Position numbers and translations under genes: made by a program. Positions 26,061-36,200 of a stretch of DNA of 42,499 bases are shown piece by piece. A model generated the notes under the pieces. That model was not told the origin of the DNA. It made no database searches and saw only the letters and a list, made by a program, of their open reading frames with translations. The number at the start of each line of letters is the position of its first letter. The stretch's first letter is position 1. Source of the DNA: Betaproteobacteria bacterium (GTDB lineage: Bacteria; Acidobacteriota; Terriglobia; Acidiferrales; UBA7541); NCBI GenBank assembly GCA_903970165.1, contig CAJCHZ010000020.1:1-42499 (forward strand), written 5' to 3'.

Positions 26061-26305
26061 GTCTTTGCTTCAGGCAAGCGCTGAGGGGGGCGGCCTTTTA
26101 AGCCTGTCTCTCTTTCTATTGCTCTTTCCTTTTCTTCTCAGCGCACTCTGCATCTCTGCGTTATCTTTGTCCCTTCCTTTTTTTCTCTTCCTTTTTTTCT
26201 CTCGTCCCCGCCGCGCTCTTCCTCTCACGCCGCCAAAGCTATACGCCCCTCGAATTTGATACACTGCTGTCCCTGGCAAAGTCGCACCTGCCCTCTGGAG
26301 AAAAA

Positions 26306-26572
26306 ATGCGCCGAATCCACAAACTTTTTGGTTCGACAGCCACCCTCGGTTTCTTCCTGGCCGGGATGACCCTCACAGGCTGCCGTGACCGCCACCATGG
26401 CGACCGTGTGTTCGACCGCGAGCACAACGACTACCACGCCTGGAATGACCGCGAAGCGAGCGCCTACGCCCGGTGGGAGGCCGAGACCCGCAGGTCGCAC
26501 GTGGAATTTACAGACCGTCCGCCAGCCGATCAGAGCAGCTACTGGGCCTGGCGCCACTCTCATCCCGAGTAG
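26306..26572 (+). CDS. Small putative lipoprotein
   Basis: The product is 88 residues. A basic start (MRRIHKLF), a hydrophobic core and the lipobox LTGC place the modified Cys at residue 26. The mature part is very rich in His, Arg, Asp and Trp (RHHGDRVFDREHNDYHAW) with no Cys beyond the lipid anchor. Upstream lies a pyrimidine-rich tract of about 120 bases (26100-26220) with no gene. The function is unknown. The composition could suit metal binding, but no motif is recognised. Confidence 0.65.
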   Translation: MRRIHKLFGSTATLGFFLAGMTLTGCRDRHHGDRVFDREHNDYHAWNDREASAYARWEAETRRSHVEFTDRPPADQSSYWAWRHSHPE

Positions 26573-26991
26573 CCCTCCCGCCGATTGCGCCAGAAGTAAG
26601 GGCGGCAAGAGGGGCATTTGATTAACGATAATTGGACCCTCCCCCCGTTTTGTATGAGCGTTGCATCTAAACGGGTTAAGGCTGTTTGTTTTGATACTCA
26701 TTCATAAGTGTTGATTCTGCGGGAGTTGCGGGAATTATTATGGGACATAGGGTATCGCGAAGTGGTTGGGGGCGTACAAGGCTGGGTTGAGCTCTTGAGG
26801 GACATGCTCACCACCGCATAGCAATTATAACACATTAGTATCGTCTGTTAAGTATTATATTATAAGCTATTTGTTTTTAGTAGAGAAGGCGGCCTGGGGC
26901 GCGGGGAGTTGTGGAGGAAGGGGCAAGACTGTAGTCGTGGCGCGACAGGAGGGAAATGGTTTCGCGATTGAGATAGGCAGGACTGTCTGGG
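26573..26991. other. Gene-free 419-base region between two 3' ends, with an AT-rich core
   Basis: This stretch separates the 3' ends of the small lipoprotein gene and the DUF72 gene. It has an inverted repeat CCCGTTT (26644-26650) and AAACGGG (26669-26675) with an 18-base loop, and an AT-rich segment at about 26820-26880 in an otherwise GC-rich window. Because both flanking genes end here, the AT-rich part is not needed as a promoter for them. It may hold a small RNA or the relic of an element. No tRNA or reading frame is evident. Confidence 0.4.
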
Positions 26992-28017
26992 CTACCGAAA
27001 GAGCGAGGGTGATTCGGGAGGGCGGTCGGCGATGGAGTCCAGTTCGGGGTAGCGTGCGCGGAGGGGTTCCGGGACGTTCACTTTGGAGTTTTTCAGGATG
27101 CTGATGAGCTGGAGTGCGTTGACAACACCTTTGCCCTGATAGTGATTGTTGGTAATGACAAAGACGTCGCGCGATTTCTCCGCGACTTTCTTCACGCGCG
27201 CACCCCACGGGGCAAGTTCTTGGGTGGAATAAAGATAGTTGTAGCGTTCATGGCTCGGAACCTCGAGATCATCAGAAAACCAGGTGTCATACCGCCGCCC
27301 ATGCAGCCGCACGTATCCGATTGGCGAGGTCGCCTCAGCCGAAGGTTCGATCGACTTGCCGATCACGGGCTGATCAATGTTGCAGAATCCGGTACCGCAT
27401 TCCGCAAGCAGCGCCAACGTCTCCGGCTTCCGCCACGAAGCATGCCGGACTTCGACGACCAGCGGATAATCCGCGAAGCGCTTCAAAAGCGCTTTTAGAT
27501 GAGCCACCGTTTCAGGAGTTCGGTGAAACGAGAAAGGGAATTGCAGCAGCACCGCGCTGAGCTTTCCCCCGGCGCGCAGTACGTCGAGTCCCGCGCGAAC
27601 GGCTCGCTCATCGGCGGCGCTCGGAACAGGAATCGCGGAACTCGCAGATTCTGCACTCTCTGAAAAAAGGCCATGCGTAAATCGCTGCCAAAGCTTTGCA
27701 GTAAAAACGAACCTCGGATTCGCAGAAACGCGCTCAATCCATTGCGCTGCATGCTCCGGCCGAATCGGATTGTAGAAGGACGTATTGATCTCGATGGTGT
27801 CAAAAAACTCAGCCAGATATGTCGCCTCGTGGAACCCTTTCGGGCGCCGCGAGGGGTAAACATACCCAGCCCAGTCCGGATAAGACCATCCCGCCGGCCC
27901 AACACGAATCACAGCGTTCGATTCTGGGGAATCCTCACGGGTGTTGGATGTTCCGGAGCGCGTAGCCGCCTTCGGAGTTCGGAATTGGTGGGAACGTGGG
28001 GAATTGAAAGAAGCCAT
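26992..28017 (-). CDS. DUF72 (YecE-like) protein
   Basis: The product is about 341 residues when started at the ATG at 28017; the open frame runs to 28059. The first about 35 residues are polar and variable, then the DUF72 TIM-barrel-like domain begins at VGPAGWSYPDW and continues with FFDTIEINTSFYNP, FVFTAKLWQ, the LLQFPFSFH strand, VEVRHASW and YVRLHGR. The C-terminal part has FVITNNHYQGKGVVNAL, also typical. The biochemical role of DUF72 is not firmly established. It stands alone, 5' to an unrelated HPF gene on the other strand. Confidence 0.9.
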   Translation of the reverse strand: MASFNSPRSHQFRTPKAATRSGTSNTREDSPESNAVIRVGPAGWSYPDWAGYVYPSRRPKGFHEATYLAEFFDTIEINTSFYNPIRPEHAAQWIERVSANPRFVFTAKLWQRFTHGLFSESAESASSAIPVPSAADERAVRAGLDVLRAGGKLSAVLLQFPFSFHRTPETVAHLKALLKRFADYPLVVEVRHASWRKPETLALLAECGTGFCNIDQPVIGKSIEPSAEATSPIGYVRLHGRRYDTWFSDDLEVPSHERYNYLYSTQELAPWGARVKKVAEKSRDVFVITNNHYQGKGVVNALQLISILKNSKVNVPEPLRARYPELDSIADRPPESPSLFR

Positions 28018-28309
28018 ACCTTGAGCGCACAAGTTGCGCACCATCTGAAAGTAGCACAACTCCTGCTTGCCTTGAGAACCGGACGGGCTGCGCGCCTTTT
28101 GGCCGACGCACCGCAGAATTCGCGGCGAAACTTCTATCCGCCGACGAGGATCGCAATGCGCAGGACGAGTTCCATTATCCTTGTGAGCGCTTCTTTGCGA
28201 CCTTCGATTGCCGCTCTCGCCTCACGCTGGTATGCTCTAGGCATGATGCGGAGCACGTCAAATTCCCGCGTCGGTCGTCCCTTCCGCAAGAAACCCTACA
28301 GGTGCATCC

Positions 28310-28663
28310 ATGAAAGTATTGATCAGCTACAAGAACGACGAGCCCTACAAACTCGCCGAAAAAGAACTCACGCACTACACCACCAAACTGAATCGCTTGC
28401 TGACAGCCTATGATCCGGACCTCGTACAAATCCACGGGGTCTTCACAAAAAGCGCCCGCTTCGAGGAGCATTCCTTCTCGCTAAATCTCTCGCTGCCGAC
28501 CGGCACACTCCACGCGACCGGCAAGGGCGAGAACGTCCGCGCCAGCTGCAAGCAGGCCTTCAGCGAATTGCAATCGCAAGTAAAGAAGCACCAATCGCGC
28601 CTCCGCAAGGACTACGAATGGAAACGCAAGCGCCCGCGCCAGGCGATCGAAGTGCCGTCCTGA
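28310..28663 (+). CDS. Ribosome hibernation/HPF-RaiA-like protein (short form)
   Basis: The product is 117 residues, the size of a short HPF or RaiA. It has the S30AE beta-alpha-beta-beta-beta-alpha pattern: a first strand MKVLISYKND, a helix rich in Lys and Leu, then strands with VQIHGVFTK, FSLNLSLP and TLHATGKG, and a basic C-terminal helix ending in RLRKDYEWKRKRPRQ. These proteins bind the 30S decoding region in stationary phase. It lacks the C-terminal dimerisation domain of long HPF. The start is ATG 28310. Confidence 0.78.
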   Translation: MKVLISYKNDEPYKLAEKELTHYTTKLNRLLTAYDPDLVQIHGVFTKSARFEEHSFSLNLSLPTGTLHATGKGENVRASCKQAFSELQSQVKKHQSRLRKDYEWKRKRPRQAIEVPS

Positions 28664-28768
28664 CGGCTGCTGAGCAAGCCTGGTAACGCCGGGAAAACCA
28701 ATCGGAAAGACGCCAGCTAGCTCACAATGAGATAACTGGCAAGGTTAAAAGCAAACCTTCGCTTCAGA

Positions 28769-30520
28769 TCATTGCCAACCGGACTGGCCCTCAACGATTT
28801 TAACGTAGCGATTGATGGGAAGGTCTGTAAATCGTTGCACAAGCCCGCTGGGCTGGGGCCATTTGATTTCGAGCCAATCCAGTTTTTCGTGCTTGCCGAC
28901 TCCGAGGACAATACGCGGATCGTGAGATGAGAGATAGCTGCCGCCTCCTACCTTGAAACGAATTTGCTTCAAATCACCTGCCTGGTAGGAGATACGCGCG
29001 CCGACCGCGTCGGGGTTCGATTTTTTGCCGATGAGGTTAAGCCCGAGCCAGTGGTTGGTGCGGCCCACATTGTTGCGCAGCAAAACGGGCGCGCCGTTAT
29101 TGATGGCTATAAGGACGTCTACCGCGCCATCGTTATCAAAATCGCCTAGCGCCATGCCACGCGCGGCCAAAGGCTGCGAAAAAATCGGACCGCTTTCGCT
29201 GCTGACGTTTTTCAAGCCGTCGCCGGTATTGTGAAAGAGCAAAAGGGGCTCGAGGTATTTGACGTTGTCCACGCGACCGTCAATTTTATCGTCGGGATGG
29301 CCATTGCAAAGAAGGAGATCAAGTTTGCCGTCGTTGTCGTAGTCGAAGAATTTCAGACCCCAGCCGCTCATGAGCTTGGTGGCATTCCCAATGCCGGTGG
29401 GGAGGGCGATATCGCGGAACGTTTCGTCTTTGTTGTTGTGATAAAGAGAAAACATCTCCTGGTCAACATTGGCGACGAAGAGGTCGAGCCAACCGTCCTG
29501 ATCGTAGTCAGCGGCGTCGACACCCATGCCAGAGCGAGCTTTACCGTAGGCACTGAAACCGACTCCTGAAAGCAGGCCAATTTCTTCAAAATTACCCTTT
29601 CCGCGATTGGCGAAGAGGAAGTTGGGGAGCGTGTCATTTGCGACGAAAAGGTCCATCCAGCCGTCGTTGTTAATGTCGGCGGCGACAACGCCCCAGGCTT
29701 TGGCAGGGGAGGCAGCAATGCCGGATTGCTTGCTGACGTCGCTGAAGGTGCCGTCGCCGTTATTGTGGAAGAGCCAGCAAGGCATGGGGTCGTAGACGCG
29801 AGGAATGCAATACCAGCGCTGATTTGTATCGCGATTGCCGCACCATTTGTTTTTTGTTTTGCTGAAATCAACGAAGCGGCAGACGAAGAGATCAAGGCGG
29901 CCGTCATTGTCGTAATCAAACCAAACAGCGCTGGAAGCCCATCCAGGAGCGGCGACGCCGGCTTTTTCGGTGACATCGGAGAAGGTTCCGTCGCCATTGT
30001 TGTGGTAGAGAATGCTGCGGCCATATTGCGTCAAGTAAATGTCAGGGAAGCCGTCGCCATCGTAGTCACCGACGGCTACGCCTTGCCCATAGCCGTTTCC
30101 CCCGACACCGGCCTTTTCGGTTACATCCGTGAACGTTCCGTCGCGATTGTTGCGGTAGAGAGCGTTGCGGAGCGGAGAGGAGGGCGTGTAAAAGTCGCAG
30201 GGACCGCTATTGACGAGATAAATGTCCATCCAGCCGTCATTATCGTAGTCGAGAAAGCCGCAACCAGCGCCGGTTGTCTCCGGCAAATACATCTCGCCCG
30301 AACGTCCGTTCACGTGGGTCCAGGTGATCCCGCTTGCGGAGGGGGCGATTTGAGAGAAAGAGGGAAGTTTTTCATCAGCAGGAATTGCAGGGAAAGGAAG
30401 TGCAAAGCATGGAAAGGAAAGCGAGTGGATTCCCTGAGCAGTAGTGGCGCCGGTCAGTGCACGAAGGAAGGCTCGGCGCGAGAGACCGTACCGGCGAAAG
30501 AGATCATCAGCGAAGCTCAA
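28769..30520 (-). CDS. CRTAC1-type FG-GAP/ASPIC-UnbV protein with Tat-like signal
   Basis: The product is 583 residues. The start is TTG at 30520, in a TTGA overlap with the upstream paralogue's stop. An N-terminal twin-arginine motif SRRAFLRAL is followed by a hydrophobic stretch, suggesting Tat export. The body is a beta-propeller of FG-GAP/VCBS repeats with seven Asp-rich loops such as [27 protein letters not shown] and DYDQDGWLD, probably binding calcium. The C-terminus has an ASPIC/UnbV domain ([13 protein letters not shown]). It is the last gene of the receptor operon and paralogous to the gene before it. Such proteins are found with Oar/SusC-like receptors; their ligand is unknown. Confidence 0.85.
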   Translation of the reverse strand: MSFADDLFRRYGLSRRAFLRALTGATTAQGIHSLSFPCFALPFPAIPADEKLPSFSQIAPSASGITWTHVNGRSGEMYLPETTGAGCGFLDYDNDGWMDIYLVNSGPCDFYTPSSPLRNALYRNNRDGTFTDVTEKAGVGGNGYGQGVAVGDYDGDGFPDIYLTQYGRSILYHNNGDGTFSDVTEKAGVAAPGWASSAVWFDYDNDGRLDLFVCRFVDFSKTKNKWCGNRDTNQRWYCIPRVYDPMPCWLFHNNGDGTFSDVSKQSGIAASPAKAWGVVAADINNDGWMDLFVANDTLPNFLFANRGKGNFEEIGLLSGVGFSAYGKARSGMGVDAADYDQDGWLDLFVANVDQEMFSLYHNNKDETFRDIALPTGIGNATKLMSGWGLKFFDYDNDGKLDLLLCNGHPDDKIDGRVDNVKYLEPLLLFHNTGDGLKNVSSESGPIFSQPLAARGMALGDFDNDGAVDVLIAINNGAPVLLRNNVGRTNHWLGLNLIGKKSNPDAVGARISYQAGDLKQIRFKVGGGSYLSSHDPRIVLGVGKHEKLDWLEIKWPQPSGLVQRFTDLPINRYVKIVEGQSGWQ

Positions 30521-32280
30521 GGGTGTGGCTCTCGACTGGGAGTTTGTGGATGAGAAGCGAAACGCTGAAGGGAGATTTTGGAGGTGCCTTCTTCGATCAG
30601 GTAGAACTTGTCCGCATCGAGATCGCGAAACAGTTGTTTTTGTCCGCTGGGCCAGCTTATTTCGACGGAGTCAACGTGGGACGTTTTGCCGAGGCCAAAA
30701 TTTGCGCGGAGATCGCTTTGAGAAAGATAGCTGCCGCCACCGGAGATTTCACGGATTTGCGAGATGCTACCGGCAAGAACGCGGATACGCGCGCCCATGG
30801 CGTCGCGGTTGCTTTTGCGGCCAACGAGTTTCAGGTTCAGGAAATGATTGCCGTTGCCGCCCATGTTGCGCAGCAAAAGCGGGGAGTCTCCGTTGTTCCC
30901 GACAACCAATTCCACAAAGCCGTCGTTGTCGAAATCGGCGAAGGCGACACCGCGTCCGACGTACGGGGTTTGAAATCCTGGGCCGGCAATCTTAGTAGTC
31001 TCTACAAACCGGCCTTTGCCTTCATTGTGAAATAGAGAGTTGATCTGCTTGAATTTCACATCCTGGGAAACCTGTTCGACCTCAGGATAGACGTGGCCGT
31101 TGGCGACGAAGAGATCGAGCCAACCGTCGTTATCGTAATCAAAGAACCCGCAACCAAAGCCAAGCTTGCCACGGGTCGGCACGGAGACTCCCGCCTGGTC
31201 GCTGACCTCATCAAACGAGCCTTTGCCATTGTTGTGCCAGATATGGTCGGAATTTCCCTGAAAATCGGAAATCAGCAAGTCGAGGTAGCCATCGTTGTCG
31301 TAGTCGCCGAGGGAGATGCACATGGCAGCCATGGCGTAACCGGGGCCGGCGAGGCCCATGCCGCTTGGAGTGCCAATTTCGTCGAATGTGCCATTGTGTT
31401 CGTTGTGATAAAGGTAGGCATTGAGGCCGTCATTGGCGACGAAGAGATCAGGCCAGCCATCATTGTCGTAATCGGCGGCGCCAACGGCAAGATTTTTTCC
31501 GTGTGGTTGAAAGATTTTGGCGGACTTCGTGACGTTCGTGAAGGTGCCGTCGCCGTTGTTGTGATAAAGGATGTCGGATGTCCCTTTGTACGCGCTCGGC
31601 GGGCAACTGGTCTGTGCACCGCTAACGTTGCAATAACGGGGAGCACCGGGACCGAGGTCGACGTAGCCGCCAACGTATAAATCCAGGAGGCCGTCCCGAT
31701 CATAATCGAAGAATGTAGCGCCGGAGTGAAAGAGGGTGCCGAAATCCAGGCCGGCAACACCGGCTTTGTCGGTGACATCGGTGAAGGTGCCGTCGCCGTT
31801 GTTGTGGTAGAGGACGTTGCGTCCAAACTGAGTCACAAAGAGATCGGGAAAACCATCGTTGTCATAGTCGCCCCAAACGCAGCCCAAGCCATAGCCGGTG
31901 CCGGGGACGCCGGCATGTTCGGTGACGTCGGTGAAAGTGAAATCACCGTTGTTGCGGTAAAGAGCGTTGCGAGCAGGAATGCCCTTGTTGTGGAGATCGC
32001 GGCCGTTGACGAAGTAGATGTCCTGATAACCGTCCTTGTCGTAGTCGGCGACGCAAACGCCGGGGCCAAAGATCTCGAGGTTGGTGGGAATGCCGTCGTT
32101 GCCACGGAAGTGCGTGAACTGGATTCCGGCGGAGGCAGTGGCGTTGGCGAATTGGATGGGGGAGGATTCCGGATGTACAGGGAAGGGGCGTGCGGCGCAC
32201 AGGGCAAGCACGATTGCGGAGAGTGAGATGGCGACTACGAGCAGTTCGCCCGCGAGGCCGAGGGGGCTATTGCGGAGCAT
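30517..32280 (-). CDS. CRTAC1-type FG-GAP/ASPIC-UnbV protein
   Basis: The product is 587 residues from the ATG at 32280, which has GAAGGCGG upstream and overlaps the TPR gene's end by 14 bases; the longer frame to 32367 lies within that gene and is less likely. A hydrophobic segment (about 11-32) acts as signal or anchor. Seven Asp loops ([63 protein letters not shown]) define the FG-GAP propeller, and the C-terminal part has an ASPIC/UnbV segment ([15 protein letters not shown]). It is a diverged tandem copy of its downstream neighbour, with a different export signal. Confidence 0.87.
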   Translation of the reverse strand: MLRNSPLGLAGELLVVAISLSAIVLALCAARPFPVHPESSPIQFANATASAGIQFTHFRGNDGIPTNLEIFGPGVCVADYDKDGYQDIYFVNGRDLHNKGIPARNALYRNNGDFTFTDVTEHAGVPGTGYGLGCVWGDYDNDGFPDLFVTQFGRNVLYHNNGDGTFTDVTDKAGVAGLDFGTLFHSGATFFDYDRDGLLDLYVGGYVDLGPGAPRYCNVSGAQTSCPPSAYKGTSDILYHNNGDGTFTNVTKSAKIFQPHGKNLAVGAADYDNDGWPDLFVANDGLNAYLYHNEHNGTFDEIGTPSGMGLAGPGYAMAAMCISLGDYDNDGYLDLLISDFQGNSDHIWHNNGKGSFDEVSDQAGVSVPTRGKLGFGCGFFDYDNDGWLDLFVANGHVYPEVEQVSQDVKFKQINSLFHNEGKGRFVETTKIAGPGFQTPYVGRGVAFADFDNDGFVELVVGNNGDSPLLLRNMGGNGNHFLNLKLVGRKSNRDAMGARIRVLAGSISQIREISGGGSYLSQSDLRANFGLGKTSHVDSVEISWPSGQKQLFRDLDADKFYLIEEGTSKISLQRFASHPQTPSREPHP

Positions 32281-33229
32281 CCGCCGCCTTCTGCTTGGAT
32301 TGCTCGATCTTATCCGCGGCTTCTTTTTGAAGCATGGCTTCGCGCTTCGCGTCTTCTTTGCGGCCAACCCGATTGTAGGCGATGGCCAGTTGATAGTGGC
32401 CGGTAGGATTGGCAGGCTGGAGCTTCACGCCGGTTTCGAGCGGGGGGATAGCGTCGGCGTAGCGGCCGACGGAATTGAGGGAGAAGCCAAGACCGAGAAA
32501 TGCGTCGGCAAAGTTGGCATCCAGGGTCGAAGCTCGGGCGAAATGGGCAATGGCATCATCCCACTGTTGAGCTTGGCGGGAAAGCTCTCCCAGGATGTAC
32601 TCGGCGTCGGCGTTGTTAGGATCAATCTTGAGCTCGGCTTGGAACTCGGCGCGAGCGTCGTCAGGCGTGGTGGGCGTGGCGGTCTTGGAGAGGATGATGC
32701 GGCCGATGCGAAAATGAATACCGGTAAGGCCGGGTTGCTGCTTGAGGATTTGGTTGTAGATGACCTCAGCGTCGTCCCATTTTCCCTGGGACTCAAGGGC
32801 TTCGGCATTGAGTTCGAGGGCAGGAACGGAAAGAGGAGCTGATCCGGCCAACTGGAGAGCGGCGCGAGTGGAAAGATCGGAGAAGGCGTGGGTGGTGACG
32901 TAGAGGACGTCGGGGTCCGTGGGGAAGTCACGGTTGAGCCACAGGAGAGCATTGACGGTGGCGTCCATCTGATTGAGCGACAGGCCGCAGCGAACAGCGG
33001 CGAGACCGGCCTTGAGTTTGAGCTGCTTATCAGTGGCGAGAGGGGCAAATCTCTTCAAGATGGGAAGGGCTTCGCGGCAGTGTCCGCGTTCGGCCAGCGA
33101 GATACCTTTTTGGGCCGAGGATGAAGAGTCCGGAGAGCCTGCCTTGGAAGGGGATTGAGCGGAGGCGGGGAGCGGGAGCACGCCGAGGGCGAGGACGACA
33201 GCTAGAAGTCTGCGAGAAGGACGTGGCAT
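32267..33229 (-). CDS. Secreted TPR-repeat protein
   Basis: The product is 320 residues with a signal peptide (MPRPSRRLLAVVLALG, cleavage near ASA). Several tetratricopeptide repeats follow, most clearly in the C-terminal half (NNADAEYILGELSRQAQQW, ANFADAFLGLGFSLNSVGR and NPTGHYQLAIAYNRVGRK), ending in a charged coiled-coil-like tail. It probably forms a protein-binding scaffold in the periplasm, between the receptor and the two CRTAC1 proteins. The start lacks a Shine-Dalgarno: the ATG directly follows the T-tract of a strong hairpin, so translation may depend on how the RNA folds or on read-through. Confidence 0.8.
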   Translation of the reverse strand: MPRPSRRLLAVVLALGVLPLPASAQSPSKAGSPDSSSSAQKGISLAERGHCREALPILKRFAPLATDKQLKLKAGLAAVRCGLSLNQMDATVNALLWLNRDFPTDPDVLYVTTHAFSDLSTRAALQLAGSAPLSVPALELNAEALESQGKWDDAEVIYNQILKQQPGLTGIHFRIGRIILSKTATPTTPDDARAEFQAELKIDPNNADAEYILGELSRQAQQWDDAIAHFARASTLDANFADAFLGLGFSLNSVGRYADAIPPLETGVKLQPANPTGHYQLAIAYNRVGRKEDAKREAMLQKEAADKIEQSKQKAADAPQ

Positions 33230-33265
33230 AAAAAAACGAGGCAGGCGGGGGTGATCGCCTGCCTC
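33230..33265 (-). terminator. Rho-independent terminator between TonB receptor and TPR gene
   Basis: On the minus strand GAGGCAGGCG and CGCCTGCCTC form a 10-bp perfect stem with an 8-base loop (33238-33265), followed by G and seven T (33230-33236). The T-tract ends immediately before the ATG at 33229. It should end most receptor transcripts, leaving a reduced level of read-through into the TPR and CRTAC1 genes. Confidence 0.85.
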
Positions 33266-33283
33266 ATTATACGTGTATTGGGG

Positions 33284-36200
33284 TTAGAAATAGAGCTTCA
33301 ACGCAAACTGAATGTTTCTGGCAGGTTGCGAAGCCTGAATGACGCCGGTGGTGGATTCGGTGACCGTCGTATTGGGAACGGCAAGGTTGACGCGGTTAAA
33401 CGCGTTCAGGAAGTCAGAGCGGAATTGCAGCCTGAAGCGTTCGGTAAGCTGGAAGTTTTTCTGCAAGCTGATATCCCAGTTGTACAGGCCAGGTCCGCGC
33501 AAACCACCGAGCTGAGGAGCGCAGGTTCCAAAGGTCGTCGTGGGGTCTGAGTAGTTGCTGGGGTCAAACCAAGCGAAACCGCCACCTTGAACCGCAGTAG
33601 CATTGCGCCGACCCCAAACGGTGTTGGTGCCGTTGCAGTCCGGACGCAGTCCGCGAGAGTCGGTGCCCGTGGGGTCTACGGCGTTGGTATAGAGAGCCAG
33701 CGGGAACCCAGTGTGAAGGGTGACGATGGGGCTGACGGTCCAACCACCAACGAATGCGTTGGCCACTTTGTTCATGTCGTTGCCGAATTGGCGGCCCTGA
33801 CCGACAGGCAAGTCATAGACAGCGTAAGCGGTGAGGTTGTGAGTTTCATCGTAGTAGCAGGGAGCCCACTCCGCGCCTGGGTCGTAAATGTTCTGCCAGT
33901 AGGGAGAAGCGGTCGAAGATCCTCGAGCTCCAGACCAAGTGCCATAGTAGCCGGTATTGTTGGACATGCATTTGGCGTAAGTGTAGGAGACTTGAGCCTG
34001 CAAGCCCTTGCTCAGGGTTCTTTGAAGAACTGCTTGCAAGGCGTTGTACATCATCCTGCCGTTGGACTGCGTGCCGGATACGGTGCCGCCGCCGGTGTTA
34101 ATAGCGGCGAGCAATGCCGGACCCTGGCCGTTGGCGAAGAAGGGACTGGGCGCAGTGCAAGGAGGCGTGGCGCAGGAGCTGGCCGGTTCGGAGATAGCTT
34201 GGCCGTAGTAAAACGGTACCATCAAGTGATAGGCGACCTGGCCAACGTAACCGACCTGCAGGGTGGTGTGGTCATTGAACTGGTGCTGAACGGTCAGGTT
34301 CCACTGATCGTCAATGGCGGGTTGCACCTTTTGGTCCCATAGACGAAGAACGGCGCCATCAAAGCAGGACAAGTTGGGGCAAGAGAGACCCGCAGGGGCG
34401 GGCGCAATGATGCCGTCGGAAGCTGTACTGCCGGGCAACGGTGTTAGCAGGTATTGGGTTTGGAACTCGCCACCTGCCGAGGCTCCGCCATCATAGGGCG
34501 GATTCAGAGGGAGGCGCAGGTTGGTGCCAGTTCCTTCCAAGTAATCAGAAATGGTGAAAGCGCCACGGAAAACGGTATGGCCGCCAGACCAGCCGGGAGT
34601 GTAGGCAAAACCAAGACGAGGCTGGAAGTCCTTGCCGCCATAAGTGCCCTGATAGAGAGCGCGGCTGTTGCCATCCTGGCCGGCGTATTCGATCTCACCG
34701 GTGACGGGGTTGAAGTTCGATTGCTGATTGTTGGCCTCAATCCAGGGAGTGTGCGCTTCATAACGGAGTCCAAGAGTGAGGGTCAAGTGATCGGTGAGGC
34801 GCCAAGTATCCTGGCCAAAGAAAGCAAAGATGTTGGAGGTCTGGGTCCAACTGCCGCTGCTGAGTCCGCGGCCAAATGCGGTGGGTAAGCCGAGAAAGAA
34901 ATCAGCCATTCCTTCACCAGTGTCTGGGAGCGGGTTCACATCGGAAGAGGCCGTGAAGTTGGGACCAAAGGTCATGCCGCCCAACTCGCCGCTGTTTCCG
35001 GAATAGAAGACCTTGATGCTGTCGCGCATGTACTCGCCGCCAAACTTGAAGGCGTGGCGGCCCCGGGTCAAAGTGACGGAATCATCGGCCTGCCAAACGG
35101 TGCTGTTAAAGCTTTGGGTGACCATGCTGTTGCCGATGTTGGTGAGTGTGCCGCTACCCGGGCTGGTTGGAGTTCCGCCGCCGAAATCAAGTCCCAAAAG
35201 GCCGATGAGGCCAGCGGGGTTGGAATCGGGAATACCGATGGTCTGACCAAAGGCACCGACGGAAGGATCCCAGGCCGTTCCTGTATTAAGGATGATGTGG
35301 TTCCAGCCGAAGCGGACATCGTTGACGAGGCTAGGGGTAAAGGTGTGGGTGTAATCGCCAACGGTGCTCCAGATAGGAGCGGTGACCTGACCATTGCCGA
35401 AGAGAGGCTGCGAGTTAGTGGAAGGGTCTATCTGCAGAGCGCGGGTAAAGCGACCGGAGAGCTGGTCCTTGTCGGAAATGCGGTAGTCCACCCTGGCATC
35501 ACCCTGATCGCTGTTGTAGGCGGTTGAGACTTCTTCAAGAGCGTTATTGGTGAGGTTATTGTTGATGGTCTTAGGATAAAGGGACGATGCAAAAAGAGCG
35601 GCGGCAACAGGGCTGATCATCGAAGAAGGAATAACGTTGCCTGGGAACGGCTGACGTGTTGTTGCGGCGACGCAGGCGGTGCCATTCTGGCCGGTCGTGC
35701 CTTGACAGGGGTTATAAAGCTGGATGGGTGTTGCCGCGGTCAAAAGAGCACCGAAATTCCCGGTTTGCTCCAGAGGGGTGTAGACAGAGATGAATTGTCC
35801 GGCAGGCGGATGGTCGAAGCGCTGGCCTTGATAGTCAATGAAGAAAAACAGCTTATTCTTGATGACAGGACCACCGAGAGTGCCGCCAAACATATTCCAA
35901 CGAAGAGGAGCACGTGGAATGACCGCCGCGTTTGGATTGATTTTGTTTTCCCATTGGTTGGCATTCAAGACGTCATTGCGGAAGAATTCCCAGACGTCGC
36001 CGTGAAAGGCATTAGTGCCGGACTTAAGGGTGACGCTGACGATGCCGCCCATGAAGTTCCCGAATTCAGCGGGAGCGTTGTTGGTGATGAGGTTGAATTC
36101 CTGAATGGCGTCGGGAGCCGGAGTGTAACCGAGGAGGTTGTCTGAGACTTCGTTGTTATCCAAGCCATCGAGGAGGAAATTGTTGGCTTGCTCACGGTTG

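Noticed and set aside
26065..26259. 64-codon open frame in the pyrimidine-rich tract
   Set aside because: Encodes Leu/Phe/Ser runs from a CT-rich stretch; low complexity, no credible start.
29726..30553. Long plus-strand open frames opposite the CRTAC1 genes (also 31093-31680 and 31726-32226)
   Set aside because: Rich in Val/Ile/Ala repeats that mirror the Asp-rich loops on the other strand; no independent start signals.
33587..34342. 251-codon plus-strand open frame opposite the TonB receptor
   Set aside because: No motif or ribosome-binding site; explained by the codon pattern of the receptor gene.
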